Assembly: GCF_002025665.1 (NCBI RefSeq)
Contig: NZ_CP018786.1
Location: forward strand, 3,410,001-3,474,000
Source of the DNA: Chryseobacterium indologenes
GTDB taxonomy: Bacteria; Bacteroidota; Bacteroidia; Flavobacteriales; Weeksellaceae
Reading direction: 5' to 3'
Length of the DNA: 64,000 bases
Position numbers and translations under genes: made by a program
Notes under the pieces: generated by a model
Database searches by the model: none
What the model was told of the DNA's origin: nothing
The model's input: only the letters and a program-made list of their open reading frames with translations
Shown here: positions 18,206-26,588 of the stretch, in pieces
Position numbering within the stretch: position 1 is the stretch's first letter
How the letters are laid out: each line of letters starts with the position of its first letter

Positions 18206-18952
18206 CTAAACGATAACAATCAGTTCTTTATCATAGCCGTTATATTTTTCATCGATATACCCATGAGGATTACAAATAACTTCTGTTTTTTCAATTTTAT
18301 ATCTGCATGGCGTATGGATATGCCCATGAATCCAGTACAAAGGTTGATATTCTTTGATTACATCTTCCAGATCAGATGCATAGGCAGAGGTAACGGGATC
18401 TTCTTTATAATGCTCCGGCACTGATTGGAGACTGGGAGCATGATGGGTAACGACAATATTTTTAAGTCCTTTTGAGTCTTCAAGACTTTCTTTTAACCAT
18501 TGTTTTGAAAGCTGATGAATTTTAAAGGTATCTAATGTTCTCATTTTTGAATAGGAAGGATCTCTCCTGATCATTTTATAATCGTTCATTTTGGACTGAC
18601 AAAGCATTCCGTACTGAACAGGATTTCCAAAGATTGAAAAATCTGTCCACAGCGTTGCCCCATGAAAACGAATACCGTCAATGTCTACAAATGAATTTTC
18701 CAGCACGTGAACATTGGTATCCAACGCTGCTTCCTTAATTTTATTGAGTGTCTTCGGGTATGAGCCTTTATAGTATTCATGATTGCCCAAAACATAGATG
18801 ACAGGTTTATTGGGTATTGTTTCTTTAATCCATTCAACTCCTTTGGTTCCCAGATTGATATCCCCTGCCAGTACCAACACATCTGCGTGATCAAAACATA
18901 ATTCCGTACTTCCAAATTCCCGATGAAGATCGCTGATAACCTGTATTTTCAT
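18206..18952 (-). CDS. Calcineurin-like metallophosphoesterase
   Basis: This is a 248-aa cytosolic phosphoesterase with the metal-binding motifs of the family in order: SDLHREFG (DxH), LAGDINLG (GDxx), [12 protein letters not shown] (GNHE), VVTHHAPS, and WIHGHIHTP (GHxH). The start is set at ATG 18952 ([10 protein letters not shown]), because the first motif should begin within about ten residues of the N-terminus; the longer frame adds an implausible hydrophobic leader. The substrate is not predictable. Confidence 0.9.
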   Translation of the reverse strand: MKIQVISDLHREFGSTELCFDHADVLVLAGDINLGTKGVEWIKETIPNKPVIYVLGNHEYYKGSYPKTLNKIKEAALDTNVHVLENSFVDIDGIRFHGATLWTDFSIFGNPVQYGMLCQSKMNDYKMIRRDPSYSKMRTLDTFKIHQLSKQWLKESLEDSKGLKNIVVTHHAPSLQSVPEHYKEDPVTSAYASDLEDVIKEYQPLYWIHGHIHTPCRYKIEKTEVICNPHGYIDEKYNGYDKELIVIV

Positions 18953-19004
18953 GATATATAGTAAATAGCAAAGGTAGTAAAGGGAAACAGAATGGCAAAA
19001 GAAC

Positions 19005-19038
19005 AAAAAAAAGAACCGACACCTAAGCATCGATTCTT
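19005..19038 (-). terminator. Intrinsic terminator of the MFS gene
   Basis: AAGAACCGA (19011-19019) pairs with TCGATTCTT (19030-19038) with one mismatch, and on the reverse strand is followed by a T run. It lies 33 bp after the MFS stop. Confidence 0.7.
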
Positions 19039-19070
19039 TCCTCATATAGTTTGTGTATTTTTAAGACCGC

Positions 19071-20459
19071 TTATGAAACAGCTACTTCTGCCTGTTTCAA
19101 TTTTAAGCTTTTCAATATAAAATAGAATAACATTCCGAGAGCCAGTAAAGCATAACTGATCAAAATAATCAGATTCAGGCTTCCGACTGCAAGTTCTGAT
19201 GGAAAAATCTGACTCATCAATGTCATGAATGACAATCCGATTCCTGCTCCCAGAAAGTAACTTGTAGAGCTCAAACTTGATGCCAACCCGTAATGTGCAG
19301 GTTCCACATCCTGAATTCCCATCACTGAAAGTGCGGTAAAACAAAATGTCATTCCAACTCCGGAGATGCATGCCGCTCCCAATAAAACTACTGTTAGCGG
19401 ATGTCCGGTATAAACAGAAATCAAGAGTAACAAACCTCCAGTCAGCATGAAAGACCACCCTAAAATTCCCATCTGGGAAGAGCTCAGACGTTTTGATACG
19501 TGTGGCAGAATAAATTTAGCCGTCAAAGCAGAAAGAATACTGAACGGAACAAGCATTAATCCTGCAGAAGCAGCACTATATCCCATATCTTTCTGAAGCA
19601 TCAGTGAAATTAGAAATAAAAACCCGATAAAAAATGCTCCCAGGGTAAAGAATACCGCATTGGAAACCACTAAAGATCTATGTTTAAATAGTTTTAAATC
19701 TACCAAAGGCTCAGCAACAGATTTTAAACGGTAATACACCATAACAAGCAGTACTAATGCCAGTACCAAAGAACCTATTACCAGGAAAGGCTGTTCTTTA
19801 ATATGAATCAATTCATGAGTTCCGTAAGTCAGACTTAAAAGCCCAAGTACCATCAATATTCCTGAAACCATATCTGTTTTTTGAGCAGTTTCATTTTTCT
19901 CATCTGCCGGCAGATAATAGTACGATAACACCAATGTGATTAAAAGAATAGGAACATTGATCAGGAAAACCCAATGCCAGCTCAGGTATGTACTGATAAT
20001 TCCTCCTACTGAAAGACCACTTCCTGAACCAATAGCAGCAAATGAACTGAAAATTCCGATGGCCCGGTTTCTTTCCTGTTCTCCCCTGAACGTATTGGTT
20101 ACAATAGACAGCGCTGATGGCATTACTAACGCAGCTCCCAATCCCTGTAAAGCACGGAAGATGGCCAGTACCTCAAAATTTTGAGATAATCCTGCGCCTA
20201 ATGAAGTAAGCATAAAGATCAACGCTCCAAGGAGAAACATTTTTTTTCTCCCGATCTGGTCTGAAAGCTTCCCTCCAATGATCAGAAATCCTCCAAAGAA
20301 CAATACATAGAGCGTCTGCAACCACTGAACAGTCTCGGCTCCAATCTGAAACTGCTGCTGAATAGAAGGAATGGTTAAATTAATAATGGCAATATCCAAC
20401 GCCTCTACAAATGTTCCTACCGATGCTAAAATTAATATTACATTCTTTCTTGTATCCAT
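19071..20459 (-). CDS. MFS efflux transporter (DHA-type)
   Basis: This 462-aa, multi-spanning transporter has the MFS motif A-like loop GGKLSDQIGRKKMFLLGA after TM2. The drug:H+ antiporter motif C region is GSGSGLSVGGIISTYLSWHWVFLINVPI. The length and this motif fit the 14-TM DHA2 (EmrB/QacA-like) branch. It probably exports a toxic compound or amino acid-related metabolite. It is divergent from an Lrp/AsnC regulator with a 142-bp shared control region, and reverse-strand TAATTTTG at 20482-20475 could be its -7 element. Confidence 0.88.
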   Translation of the reverse strand: MDTRKNVILILASVGTFVEALDIAIINLTIPSIQQQFQIGAETVQWLQTLYVLFFGGFLIIGGKLSDQIGRKKMFLLGALIFMLTSLGAGLSQNFEVLAIFRALQGLGAALVMPSALSIVTNTFRGEQERNRAIGIFSSFAAIGSGSGLSVGGIISTYLSWHWVFLINVPILLITLVLSYYYLPADEKNETAQKTDMVSGILMVLGLLSLTYGTHELIHIKEQPFLVIGSLVLALVLLVMVYYRLKSVAEPLVDLKLFKHRSLVVSNAVFFTLGAFFIGFLFLISLMLQKDMGYSAASAGLMLVPFSILSALTAKFILPHVSKRLSSSQMGILGWSFMLTGGLLLLISVYTGHPLTVVLLGAACISGVGMTFCFTALSVMGIQDVEPAHYGLASSLSSTSYFLGAGIGLSFMTLMSQIFPSELAVGSLNLIILISYALLALGMLFYFILKSLKLKQAEVAVS

Positions 20460-20601
20460 GTTTCAAATTTCCTGCAAAATTAAAATTAACAGAACGTATT
20501 TAAAAATTTAACCTTAAATTTGGAACAATATTTAATATTTAAAACATTTAAAAGAACAAAACATCTGATCTACCAGAAAAAACCTATAAAAACAGAACAA
20601 A

Positions 20602-21072
20602 ATGGCAACTGAAAATTATATTCCAGATGAAAAAGACTTATCTATCCTCCGTTTGCTTCAGAAAGATGCAAAGATGAGTGTCCGTGATATTTCGGCAAGG
20701 ATCAATTTGAGTCCTACGCCTACGCATGAGCGTATCAAACGTATGGAAAAACAGGGAATCATTAAAGAATATACTGCTGTAGTAGACCGTAAAAAGGTCA
20801 ATAAAGGAATGATGGTGATCTGTATGATTGCCTTAAATGTCCATAATAAAAAAACAGCGGGAAAATTCATTGAGGAAGTGGGCAAACTGAAGGAAGTGGT
20901 AGAGTTTTACAATATCAGTGGGGATTTTGATTTTATGCTGAAGATCCTTGCTCCCAATATGGATGAGTTCCATGAGTTTTTTGTGAACAAATTATCTGAA
21001 ATTGAAGGAATTGGTCAGACCAAAAGTATTTTTGTTATGAACAGTATCAAGGAAAGTGCTCAGATTGTTTAA
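20602..21072 (+). CDS. Lrp/AsnC-family transcriptional regulator
   Basis: This 156-aa regulator has an N-terminal HTH (DLSILRLLQKDAKMSVRDI; LSPTPTHERIKRMEKQGIIKEYTAVV) and a C-terminal RAM/ligand-binding domain (about 70-145; FYNISGDFDFMLKI). Proteins of this family sense amino acids and form octamers on DNA. Its divergent placement against the MFS gene suggests it controls that exporter. TAAATTTG at 20515-20522 is a candidate -7 element with a leader of about 75 bases. Confidence 0.93.
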   Translation: MATENYIPDEKDLSILRLLQKDAKMSVRDISARINLSPTPTHERIKRMEKQGIIKEYTAVVDRKKVNKGMMVICMIALNVHNKKTAGKFIEEVGKLKEVVEFYNISGDFDFMLKILAPNMDEFHEFFVNKLSEIEGIGQTKSIFVMNSIKESAQIV

Positions 21073-21082
21073 TATGGGAAAT

Positions 21083-21124
21083 AAAAAAGCAACTGCATAA
21101 AAATACAGCTGCTTTCTATTATTT
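21083..21124. terminator. Shared terminator between convergent genes
   Basis: AGCAACTG (21089-21096) pairs with CAGCTGCT (21106-21113) with one mismatch. It is flanked by an A run on the left and a T-rich tract on the right, so it can serve both the Lrp gene and the convergent secreted-protein gene. Confidence 0.6.
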
Positions 21125-21148
21125 TAAGACAGATTACTCTGCCTGTAC

Positions 21149-21664
21149 TTATTTCCAGTAGTTCCAGACTGAGCCGTCAAATACTGCCAGAGTCTTGCTG
21201 GCTGTATCATAACAGATCATTCCCGGATAAGGATTTTTCACATTAAGATGGGGTGATGTTATTTTAGGAAGAATCATTGCTTTATTTTGAGATTCCAGCA
21301 CCAATACTCCATCAGCAGAGCTTGTTGCCTCTCCCATAATGACTCCTTTCCCTGACTCTGCAGAATTGTTGACAATAACCGCACTTGAATTTCCGGCATC
21401 TGATAAGGATTTCCAGACCTCATTTTCGTAGACTTTTACTTTGCTATCTGTGACATCAAAGATGAATGTTCCGTTCACCAAAGATCCTGTGGGAAATCCT
21501 GAGGTAGCGGGAAGAATTAAGCCTTTTGTATTTCCGGATACGTTATCAAAGTCTAGCACCGTACTGCTTCCGTCTATCACCTGTTTACCAATAGCTACCT
21601 GAGCAAAAAACGAGTTAAAAATAACCAAAGCTATTGCTATCCCTATATTTTTTATATTTTTCAT
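21149..21664 (-). CDS. Secreted hypothetical protein with repeated 'xxIL-P ... YD ... W' module
   Basis: This 171-aa protein has a signal peptide (MKNIKNIGIAIALVIFNSFFAQ). It contains two copies of a module that starts with a KGLILP/KAMILPKI strand and ends with a 'D....KVKVYENEVWKSL' or 'DTASKTLAVFDGSVWNYW' segment. The same module closes the neighbouring 21682 protein. Family members are common in Chryseobacterium next to T9SS or tail-collar-like surface proteins, but no function is known to me. The gene follows its paralogue with 17 bp between, so they are probably one operon. Confidence 0.75.
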   Translation of the reverse strand: MKNIKNIGIAIALVIFNSFFAQVAIGKQVIDGSSTVLDFDNVSGNTKGLILPATSGFPTGSLVNGTFIFDVTDSKVKVYENEVWKSLSDAGNSSAVIVNNSAESGKGVIMGEATSSADGVLVLESQNKAMILPKITSPHLNVKNPYPGMICYDTASKTLAVFDGSVWNYWK

Positions 21665-21681
21665 ACGATCTATTTATTGGG

Positions 21682-22734
21682 TTAATCATTACAGCTTCTT
21701 TGTACACATTTCCATTCGGTGCCGTTATAAAGCTTTATACATTTATCCTGAATGTCATACAGGAGCATTCCTTCTTTCGGTTCTGCGATGGAATCTCCGG
21801 GCTGTGGAGTCTGGCTTACGTGCTGAACTCTGGTAATGACAAAACCTTTGTTTTTTGATTCCATAGCCAAAAATCCATTCGGTACATTTTCCGGCCATGC
21901 CTTGTTTTTCTGCTGTATGGTAATTCCGAATTTAGTAAATCCATCTGGTGTACCGGAAATTCCGGGTTTTGTACAAAATCCATCGATCTCATCAATAATC
22001 ACAGGCGCATTTCCACAACTTGATTTATCTTCAGACAATCCTTCAGGCCAAAGAGAAGGACACATTGCTTTGGTGGCATTCGGTCCACAAAAACTGGAAT
22101 TTCCCATTCCTAATCCTGTTACAGATCCCATAACAATAGCAACTATCTGACTGTCATCACTGATAATAGAAGCACCTCCGCCTCCACTTACATCCGCTTT
22201 TGCAATACAGTACGCTCTGCCGGTAGGAATACCTACATATTCAACGGAAGGATACGTGGTGGACTGCTGGGTAAATGTTCCACAAATTTCTACCACACTG
22301 CTTGTTCCCATTTCAATAACAGAAGTTGTTCCGGGATAAAAGCCACCAAAGGTTGGATCTTCCTGAACGACCGATCCTACAAGCGATAGAAAGGATTTGG
22401 TTCCCAGTTTAATTTTTGAATTTTTCTGAGATCCGAAAGTTCCTACTTTCACTGTTCCTGTCGACTTAACACTTGCTCCATCACCAATTTCCAGCACTCC
22501 ATCCACCTGGATACTGTTGGATTGCAACTGTCCGGATTGTATCATAAGAGTTGCTCCGTTCGGGATACTGATATTGGTACTTACATTAAGATTTCCGTTA
22601 AGACAATACGTGTTTCCACTTGTCATCGCCTGCCCTGTATAAGGAATACATTGAGCATAAGCCACAGCGCTAAAAGCAAGCATTAATAAAAAAGATATTT
22701 TTTTATTAATCTTTAAAAAAAATAGGTTATTCAT
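21682..22734 (-). CDS. Secreted hypothetical protein, beta-rich, with C-terminal module shared with its neighbour
   Basis: This 350-aa exported protein has a signal peptide near MNNLFFLKINKK...VAYAQ. The middle region is rich in short repeated strands with G-x-x-x-V/I patterns (NLNVSTNISIPNGATLMIQ; LQSNSIQVDGVLEIGDGAS), suggesting a right-handed beta-helix. The C-terminus (NKGFVITRVQ...GMLLYDIQDKCIKLYNGTEW) matches the repeated module of the downstream 21149 gene. Several cysteines suggest disulfides. ATG 22734 is preferred; an ATG two codons upstream is possible. Function unknown; surface or matrix role inferred. Confidence 0.7.
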   Translation of the reverse strand: MNNLFFLKINKKISFLLMLAFSAVAYAQCIPYTGQAMTSGNTYCLNGNLNVSTNISIPNGATLMIQSGQLQSNSIQVDGVLEIGDGASVKSTGTVKVGTFGSQKNSKIKLGTKSFLSLVGSVVQEDPTFGGFYPGTTSVIEMGTSSVVEICGTFTQQSTTYPSVEYVGIPTGRAYCIAKADVSGGGGASIISDDSQIVAIVMGSVTGLGMGNSSFCGPNATKAMCPSLWPEGLSEDKSSCGNAPVIIDEIDGFCTKPGISGTPDGFTKFGITIQQKNKAWPENVPNGFLAMESKNKGFVITRVQHVSQTPQPGDSIAEPKEGMLLYDIQDKCIKLYNGTEWKCVQRSCND

Positions 22735-23099
22735 ATACATTTATAATACTTTAACAAATTATTACCGTTTTAATAATAAAAATTTAAACTTTCAACATCA
22801 TCGACCCCACTAACAACAATTAACACACCAAACAACTGTTTAATTTTTTACTCCATATATGACATTTAACCACCATCCATCATTGTTAATGTTACTAAAA
22901 AACACTTATAAATGTTACACCACAGCAAACTATACCTTTTCAATTCTGTTTATATTCAACAGAATTATTTTTCAAAATTTCATCTTTAAAATTGTGTTTT
23001 CATACTATGTTTAATAGAAATATTTCCGCTGTTTTTAACTGAATACAACAATAGATAATCTGAATAGCGGACCTCCATGAAAATTCACATTAAAAACCG
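22735..23099. other. AT-rich noncoding region
   Basis: This is the divergent upstream region of the secreted-protein operon and mnmE. No ORF or clear structure is visible apart from the mnmE -7 element at its right end. Confidence 0.5.
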
Positions 23100-23107
23100 T
23101 AAATTTG
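23100..23107 (+). promoter_or_regulatory. Candidate -7 element immediately before mnmE
   Basis: TAAATTTG fits TAnnTTTG and ends only 4 bp before the mnmE ATG at 23112. Transcription would start at or next to the start codon, giving a leaderless or near-leaderless mRNA. No TTTG -33 box is obvious. Confidence 0.4.
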
Positions 23108-23111
23108 CAGC

Positions 23112-24497
23112 ATGAATAACGATACGATATGTGCACTGGCTACTGCCAATGGAATAGGTGCTTTGGGCATCATCCGAGTTTCAGGAAATGAGGCTTTATC
23201 TGTAGTTCAGAAAAGTTTTCCGGCAAAACAACTGGAAAAACAGAAATCCCACACCATTCATTACGGTTATTTTATGGATGAGGAGGAAGCTATTGATGAG
23301 GTAATGCTTTCAATCTTCCTGGCTCCAAAAAGTTTCACCACTGAAAATTCTGTGGAGATTGCTTTTCACGGGTCTCCGCATATCGGAAAACGTATTCTTG
23401 AAACCCTGATCAAAAACGGAGCAAGAATGGCGAAGGCGGGAGAATTTACCCTTCGTGCCTTTATCAATGGAAGAATTGACCTTTCCCAGGCGGAAGCTAT
23501 TGCTGATGTCATCGCCTCTGAAAATGAAGCTTCGAGAAAAGTTGCGATCAACCAGCTTAAAGGAGGAATTACCAACGAAATATCTGTATTAAGAACTGAC
23601 CTTTTAAATTTTGTTTCCTTAATTGAACTGGAGCTTGATTTCGCTGAAGAAGATGTAGAGTTTGCTGACAGAAGTGCATTGAGTGGATTATTGGATAAAA
23701 TTGAATTAAAATTAAATTCTCTGATTGAGAGTTTCCAATACGGAAATGCCATTAAAAACGGAACCGCCGTAGCTATTATCGGAAAACCCAATGCCGGAAA
23801 ATCTACGCTGCTGAATTCTCTTTTAAAGGAAGAAAGAGCGATTGTAAGTAATATTGCAGGAACAACAAGAGATACCATTGAGGAAATTCTTCATATTAAA
23901 GGACATGCTTTCCGATTGATTGATACCGCAGGACTTCGTGAAACGGTGGATGAAATTGAAGCTATCGGAGTAAAAAAAGCAAAAGAAAAGGTAGAAAACG
24001 CCAATATCCTTGTGTATCTGGCCGATGCTGCTACGGAAGATTTTTCGGAAGATATTGAAATGATCCAATCCCTATTGAGAGAAGATCTGAAGCTGATTAT
24101 CTGTGCAACAAAAATTGATGAAGTTACTCCTACCAAATATGAAACATTAGAAGATATTTTCAGAAATGCCATTTCCCACGAATTTGATTTTATTAAAATA
24201 TCAGCAGTTGAAAATCAAAATATTCAGGATCTGAAGAACGAACTCTCATCGTATGTTGAGCATTTAAAGTCTGAAGAAAATAATGTTGTTATTACCAACC
24301 AGCGTCATTTCGAAGCCTTAAGAAAGTCTCTGGATGCCGCTCACAAGGTAAAAGAAGCTATTTCTTTCCAAATCTCTACAGAATTACTGGCGTATGAGCT
24401 TAGAAACGCCCTGGAACATCTTGGAGAAATTTCCGGAGAGGTGACGAATGATGAAGTACTGGGGAATATTTTTTCTAAGTTTTGTATCGGGAAATGA
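23112..24497 (+). CDS. mnmE: tRNA modification GTPase MnmE
   Basis: This is a 461-aa, full-length MnmE (TrmE). It has the N-terminal formyl-THF-binding domain (IRVSG; GEFTLRAFINGRIDLSQAEAIAD), an embedded G domain with P-loop GKPNAGKST (224-232), G2/G3 region GTTRDT and DTAGLRE, and the C-terminal helical domain ending in the invariant FCIGK with the catalytic Cys. With MnmG it installs the (carboxymethyl)aminomethyl group on U34 of tRNAs. The last 24 bp serve as the attachment site of the island that follows and are restored intact, so the gene is functional after insertion. Confidence 0.97.
   Translation: MNNDTICALATANGIGALGIIRVSGNEALSVVQKSFPAKQLEKQKSHTIHYGYFMDEEEAIDEVMLSIFLAPKSFTTENSVEIAFHGSPHIGKRILETLIKNGARMAKAGEFTLRAFINGRIDLSQAEAIADVIASENEASRKVAINQLKGGITNEISVLRTDLLNFVSLIELELDFAEEDVEFADRSALSGLLDKIELKLNSLIESFQYGNAIKNGTAVAIIGKPNAGKSTLLNSLLKEERAIVSNIAGTTRDTIEEILHIKGHAFRLIDTAGLRETVDEIEAIGVKKAKEKVENANILVYLADAATEDFSEDIEMIQSLLREDLKLIICATKIDEVTPTKYETLEDIFRNAISHEFDFIKISAVENQNIQDLKNELSSYVEHLKSEENNVVITNQRHFEALRKSLDAAHKVKEAISFQISTELLAYELRNALEHLGEISGEVTNDEVLGNIFSKFCIGK
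24474..24497 (+). repeat. attL: 3' end of mnmE (element 1 left end)
   Basis: These are the last eight codons of mnmE (SKFCIGK-stop). The core TGTATCGGGAA (24483-24493) is repeated exactly at 44483-44493 and with one change at 50350-50360. Each copy preserves the FCIGK-stop reading. It is interpreted as the left attachment site. The 3' end of trmE/mnmE is also the integration site of SGI1-type islands in Gammaproteobacteria. Confidence 0.8.
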
Positions 24498-25045
24498 TGC
24501 GTATAAGTGACTGAAAATCAACAACTTAAATAATTAAACAACCCCCCTTAAATATGCTATAAATCGCTGTATTACAGCAATTTATATGTTTTACAAAAGA
24601 AAATTAGCACTATAAATCAGTTAAATTTGTCCCCAGTTTTGTCCCCTAGCTCCAAAATAAAAACCGTACGATTTTATTGGTTAATTCACTGCACTTAATA
24701 TATACTAGCACGCTCTAAATGAATTAATTAGTATTTATTTAAAGGTAATTCTTTAGAACTTTTACAGCCTTTTTTTAAATAATTCATTTTCATACAAACG
24801 ATTTAGATTTAAACAATTTACCATTAGTATAAAGGTTAATTTACTGTACTTAATGGGTCTAATTTCTATATAAATTGATTAACAATTATCAAAGTTGATT
24901 TCTAAGATTCTTTTAAGCATTTTATAATCCACTTTTGAGACAATTTAACTGTCTTATTTTAGACTTTGGACAATTTATTGCATTCATTTACAACCATCTA
25001 TTTTTAGATTTATATTCAAGATGCACAACTAGTTAGAACAAAGCA
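24498..25045. other. Element left arm: direct and inverted repeats, no gene
   Basis: The 548-bp stretch between mnmE and the first excisionase-like gene has no ORF but is structured. A 27-nt near-perfect inverted repeat lies at 24559-24585 (one mismatch). A 21-bp sequence beginning GGTTAATT at 24679-24699 recurs with two changes at 24834-24854. TTGTCCCC occurs twice at about 24629-24646 and again near 27770 beyond the integrase. These are plausible arm-type recombinase or Xis binding sites. Confidence 0.55.
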
Positions 25046-25615
25046 ATGAGTACACATATCCACATATTGAAAACATGCGAATATTGTGGATTAGAATTTG
25101 CAGCCAAAACCACTGTAACAAGGTTTTGCAGTCAAAGATGTAGAACAAAAATGTATAAGAGATATAATAAAAATTCATCTCAAACAATAGAAAATAAGAA
25201 TTTATGCAATTTTAAACTGTACACTTATTCTCCCTTTGATTGTATGACGATAAAAGAAGCCTCCAGTATTATAGGATGTGCCCGAACTACAATCTATGAT
25301 ATGATCAAAAAAGGAAAGTTATCTTCTATTAATTTTAGTCAAAGAAAAACCAGAGTTTTTAAGGAAGAAATTGGAAAGTTATTATATCAAAGTAAAACAG
25401 AAATAGAACCTTTTATATTTAAAGATGAAGATACAAAAATAAAAGACTGTTGGACAATAAATGAGATCATTAACCTATATAGAATCTCTGCCAGTGCCCT
25501 GTACAATAAATTGAAAATAAATAATATAATTAAAATAAAGAAGGGAAAATCTGTTTATGTGTCTAAAGAAATTATACGAAGGTTATTCAATACAGTTATC
25601 AAAAATCATAATTAA
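25046..25615 (+). CDS. Zinc-ribbon, double excisionase-type HTH protein (Xis-like, copy 1)
   Basis: This is a 189-aa protein. An N-terminal Cys4 cluster (CEYCGLEF...FCSQRC, residues about 11-30) is followed by two MerR/excisionase-type winged HTH units: MTIKEASSIIGCARTTIYDM (about 68-110) and WTINEIINLYRISASALYNK (about 135-180). It is homologous to the 26133 product over the zinc cluster and first HTH. It sits directly upstream of a truncated integrase, matching the xis-int order of the second pair, so a role as recombination directionality factor is likely. Confidence 0.7.
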   Translation: MSTHIHILKTCEYCGLEFAAKTTVTRFCSQRCRTKMYKRYNKNSSQTIENKNLCNFKLYTYSPFDCMTIKEASSIIGCARTTIYDMIKKGKLSSINFSQRKTRVFKEEIGKLLYQSKTEIEPFIFKDEDTKIKDCWTINEIINLYRISASALYNKLKINNIIKIKKGKSVYVSKEIIRRLFNTVIKNHN

Positions 25616-25734
25616 TATAGTTGATTTTATATTATTGGAAGGCCTATAAAAGACAAATTAGGCTTTTCAAAGACATAATTTAAAACTAAACAGAGTTCAT
25701 AATATTTTTGTAGACAACTCTAAAACAAAATATT

Positions 25735-26016
25735 ATGACACTTATTAAATTACGTAAAAAGCCTGCAGCTAAAAATACTGTTAGACTTTATTTAGATGCT
25801 TATCCTCCTATCTATGATCCATTAACTGGAAAATCGCAGCGAAAATTTTATTTAAAACTTTTTCTGTATCGCATGCCTAAATCGCAAATTGAAAAAAAGC
25901 ATAATGACCAAACACTGTTCCTAGCAGAAAATTTAAGAGTAAAAATGATGCTTGAAGTATATAATGATAGGATTAGCAATAAACTACGAATGAGTATATT
26001 ATCAGGAAATTACTAA
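25735..26016 (+). pseudogene. Truncated tyrosine recombinase (N-terminal arm-binding fragment)
   Basis: The 93-aa product (MTLIKLRKKPAAKNTVRLYL...) aligns with the first 90 or so residues of the intact integrase at 26589: same LRxKP start, YLDxYPPIxxPxTGxxxRK and an EKxHNxxTLxLxExxR segment. It then stops with no core-binding or catalytic domain. It is the remnant of an older integrase, partner of the upstream Xis-like gene. Expression as an arm-binding inhibitor cannot be excluded, but degeneration is simpler. Confidence 0.8.
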
Positions 26017-26132
26017 ACTTCTAGAATTTTCAAACATTACAGTATCCACTATTATGGATACACATTGCAAAATGTTATGGGTTAATCCCATATTAAATTA
26101 TTTGGTTAACAGTCCGCTTTAAAAACATTGAT

Positions 26133-26513
26133 ATGAGTTCTAACATTGAGATCATAAGAATATGCCAATATTGTGGCAAGGAATTTATCGCAAAAACAAC
26201 AGTCACAAAGTACTGCAGCCATACCTGTAATAAAAAAGCATATAAAGCTGAACTAAAAACAAAAAAAATAGAAAAAAGTAACATCAACACTCAACTTTTT
26301 AAAGAATCCTCTATGGATCTTATAAATAGCTCCGCTTTTCTAACCGTTAAAGAATCAGCCTGCTTATTGAAATGTAGTAAGCAAATGGTATATGATCTAG
26401 TTAATTCTGGCCGTTTAAAATCAATAAAACTATCTGTAAGAAATACCAGGATTAGTAGAATAGAAATTGATAATCTTTTTAAGATTAGTATTCGAAAAGT
26501 CAAAGAGAATTAG
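26133..26513 (+). CDS. Zinc-ribbon, excisionase-type HTH protein (Xis-like, copy 2)
   Basis: This 126-aa protein has the same Cys4 cluster as its upstream paralogue (CQYCGKEF...YCSHTC) followed by one excisionase-type HTH (LTVKESACLLKCSKQMVYDLVNSGRL, about 70-95). It lies 75 bp before the intact integrase and on the same strand. It is probably the functional directionality factor or integrase regulator of element 1. The 116-bp gap upstream contains the inverted repeat GTATCC...GGATAC near 26043-26062. Confidence 0.75.
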   Translation: MSSNIEIIRICQYCGKEFIAKTTVTKYCSHTCNKKAYKAELKTKKIEKSNINTQLFKESSMDLINSSAFLTVKESACLLKCSKQMVYDLVNSGRLKSIKLSVRNTRISRIEIDNLFKISIRKVKEN

Positions 26514-26588
26514 CATTCGAAAAAACTGCAATTGTGAAAAAGACCTTTTGACCTTTAAACTATGCTTTATTAATGAGAAAATAAACCG

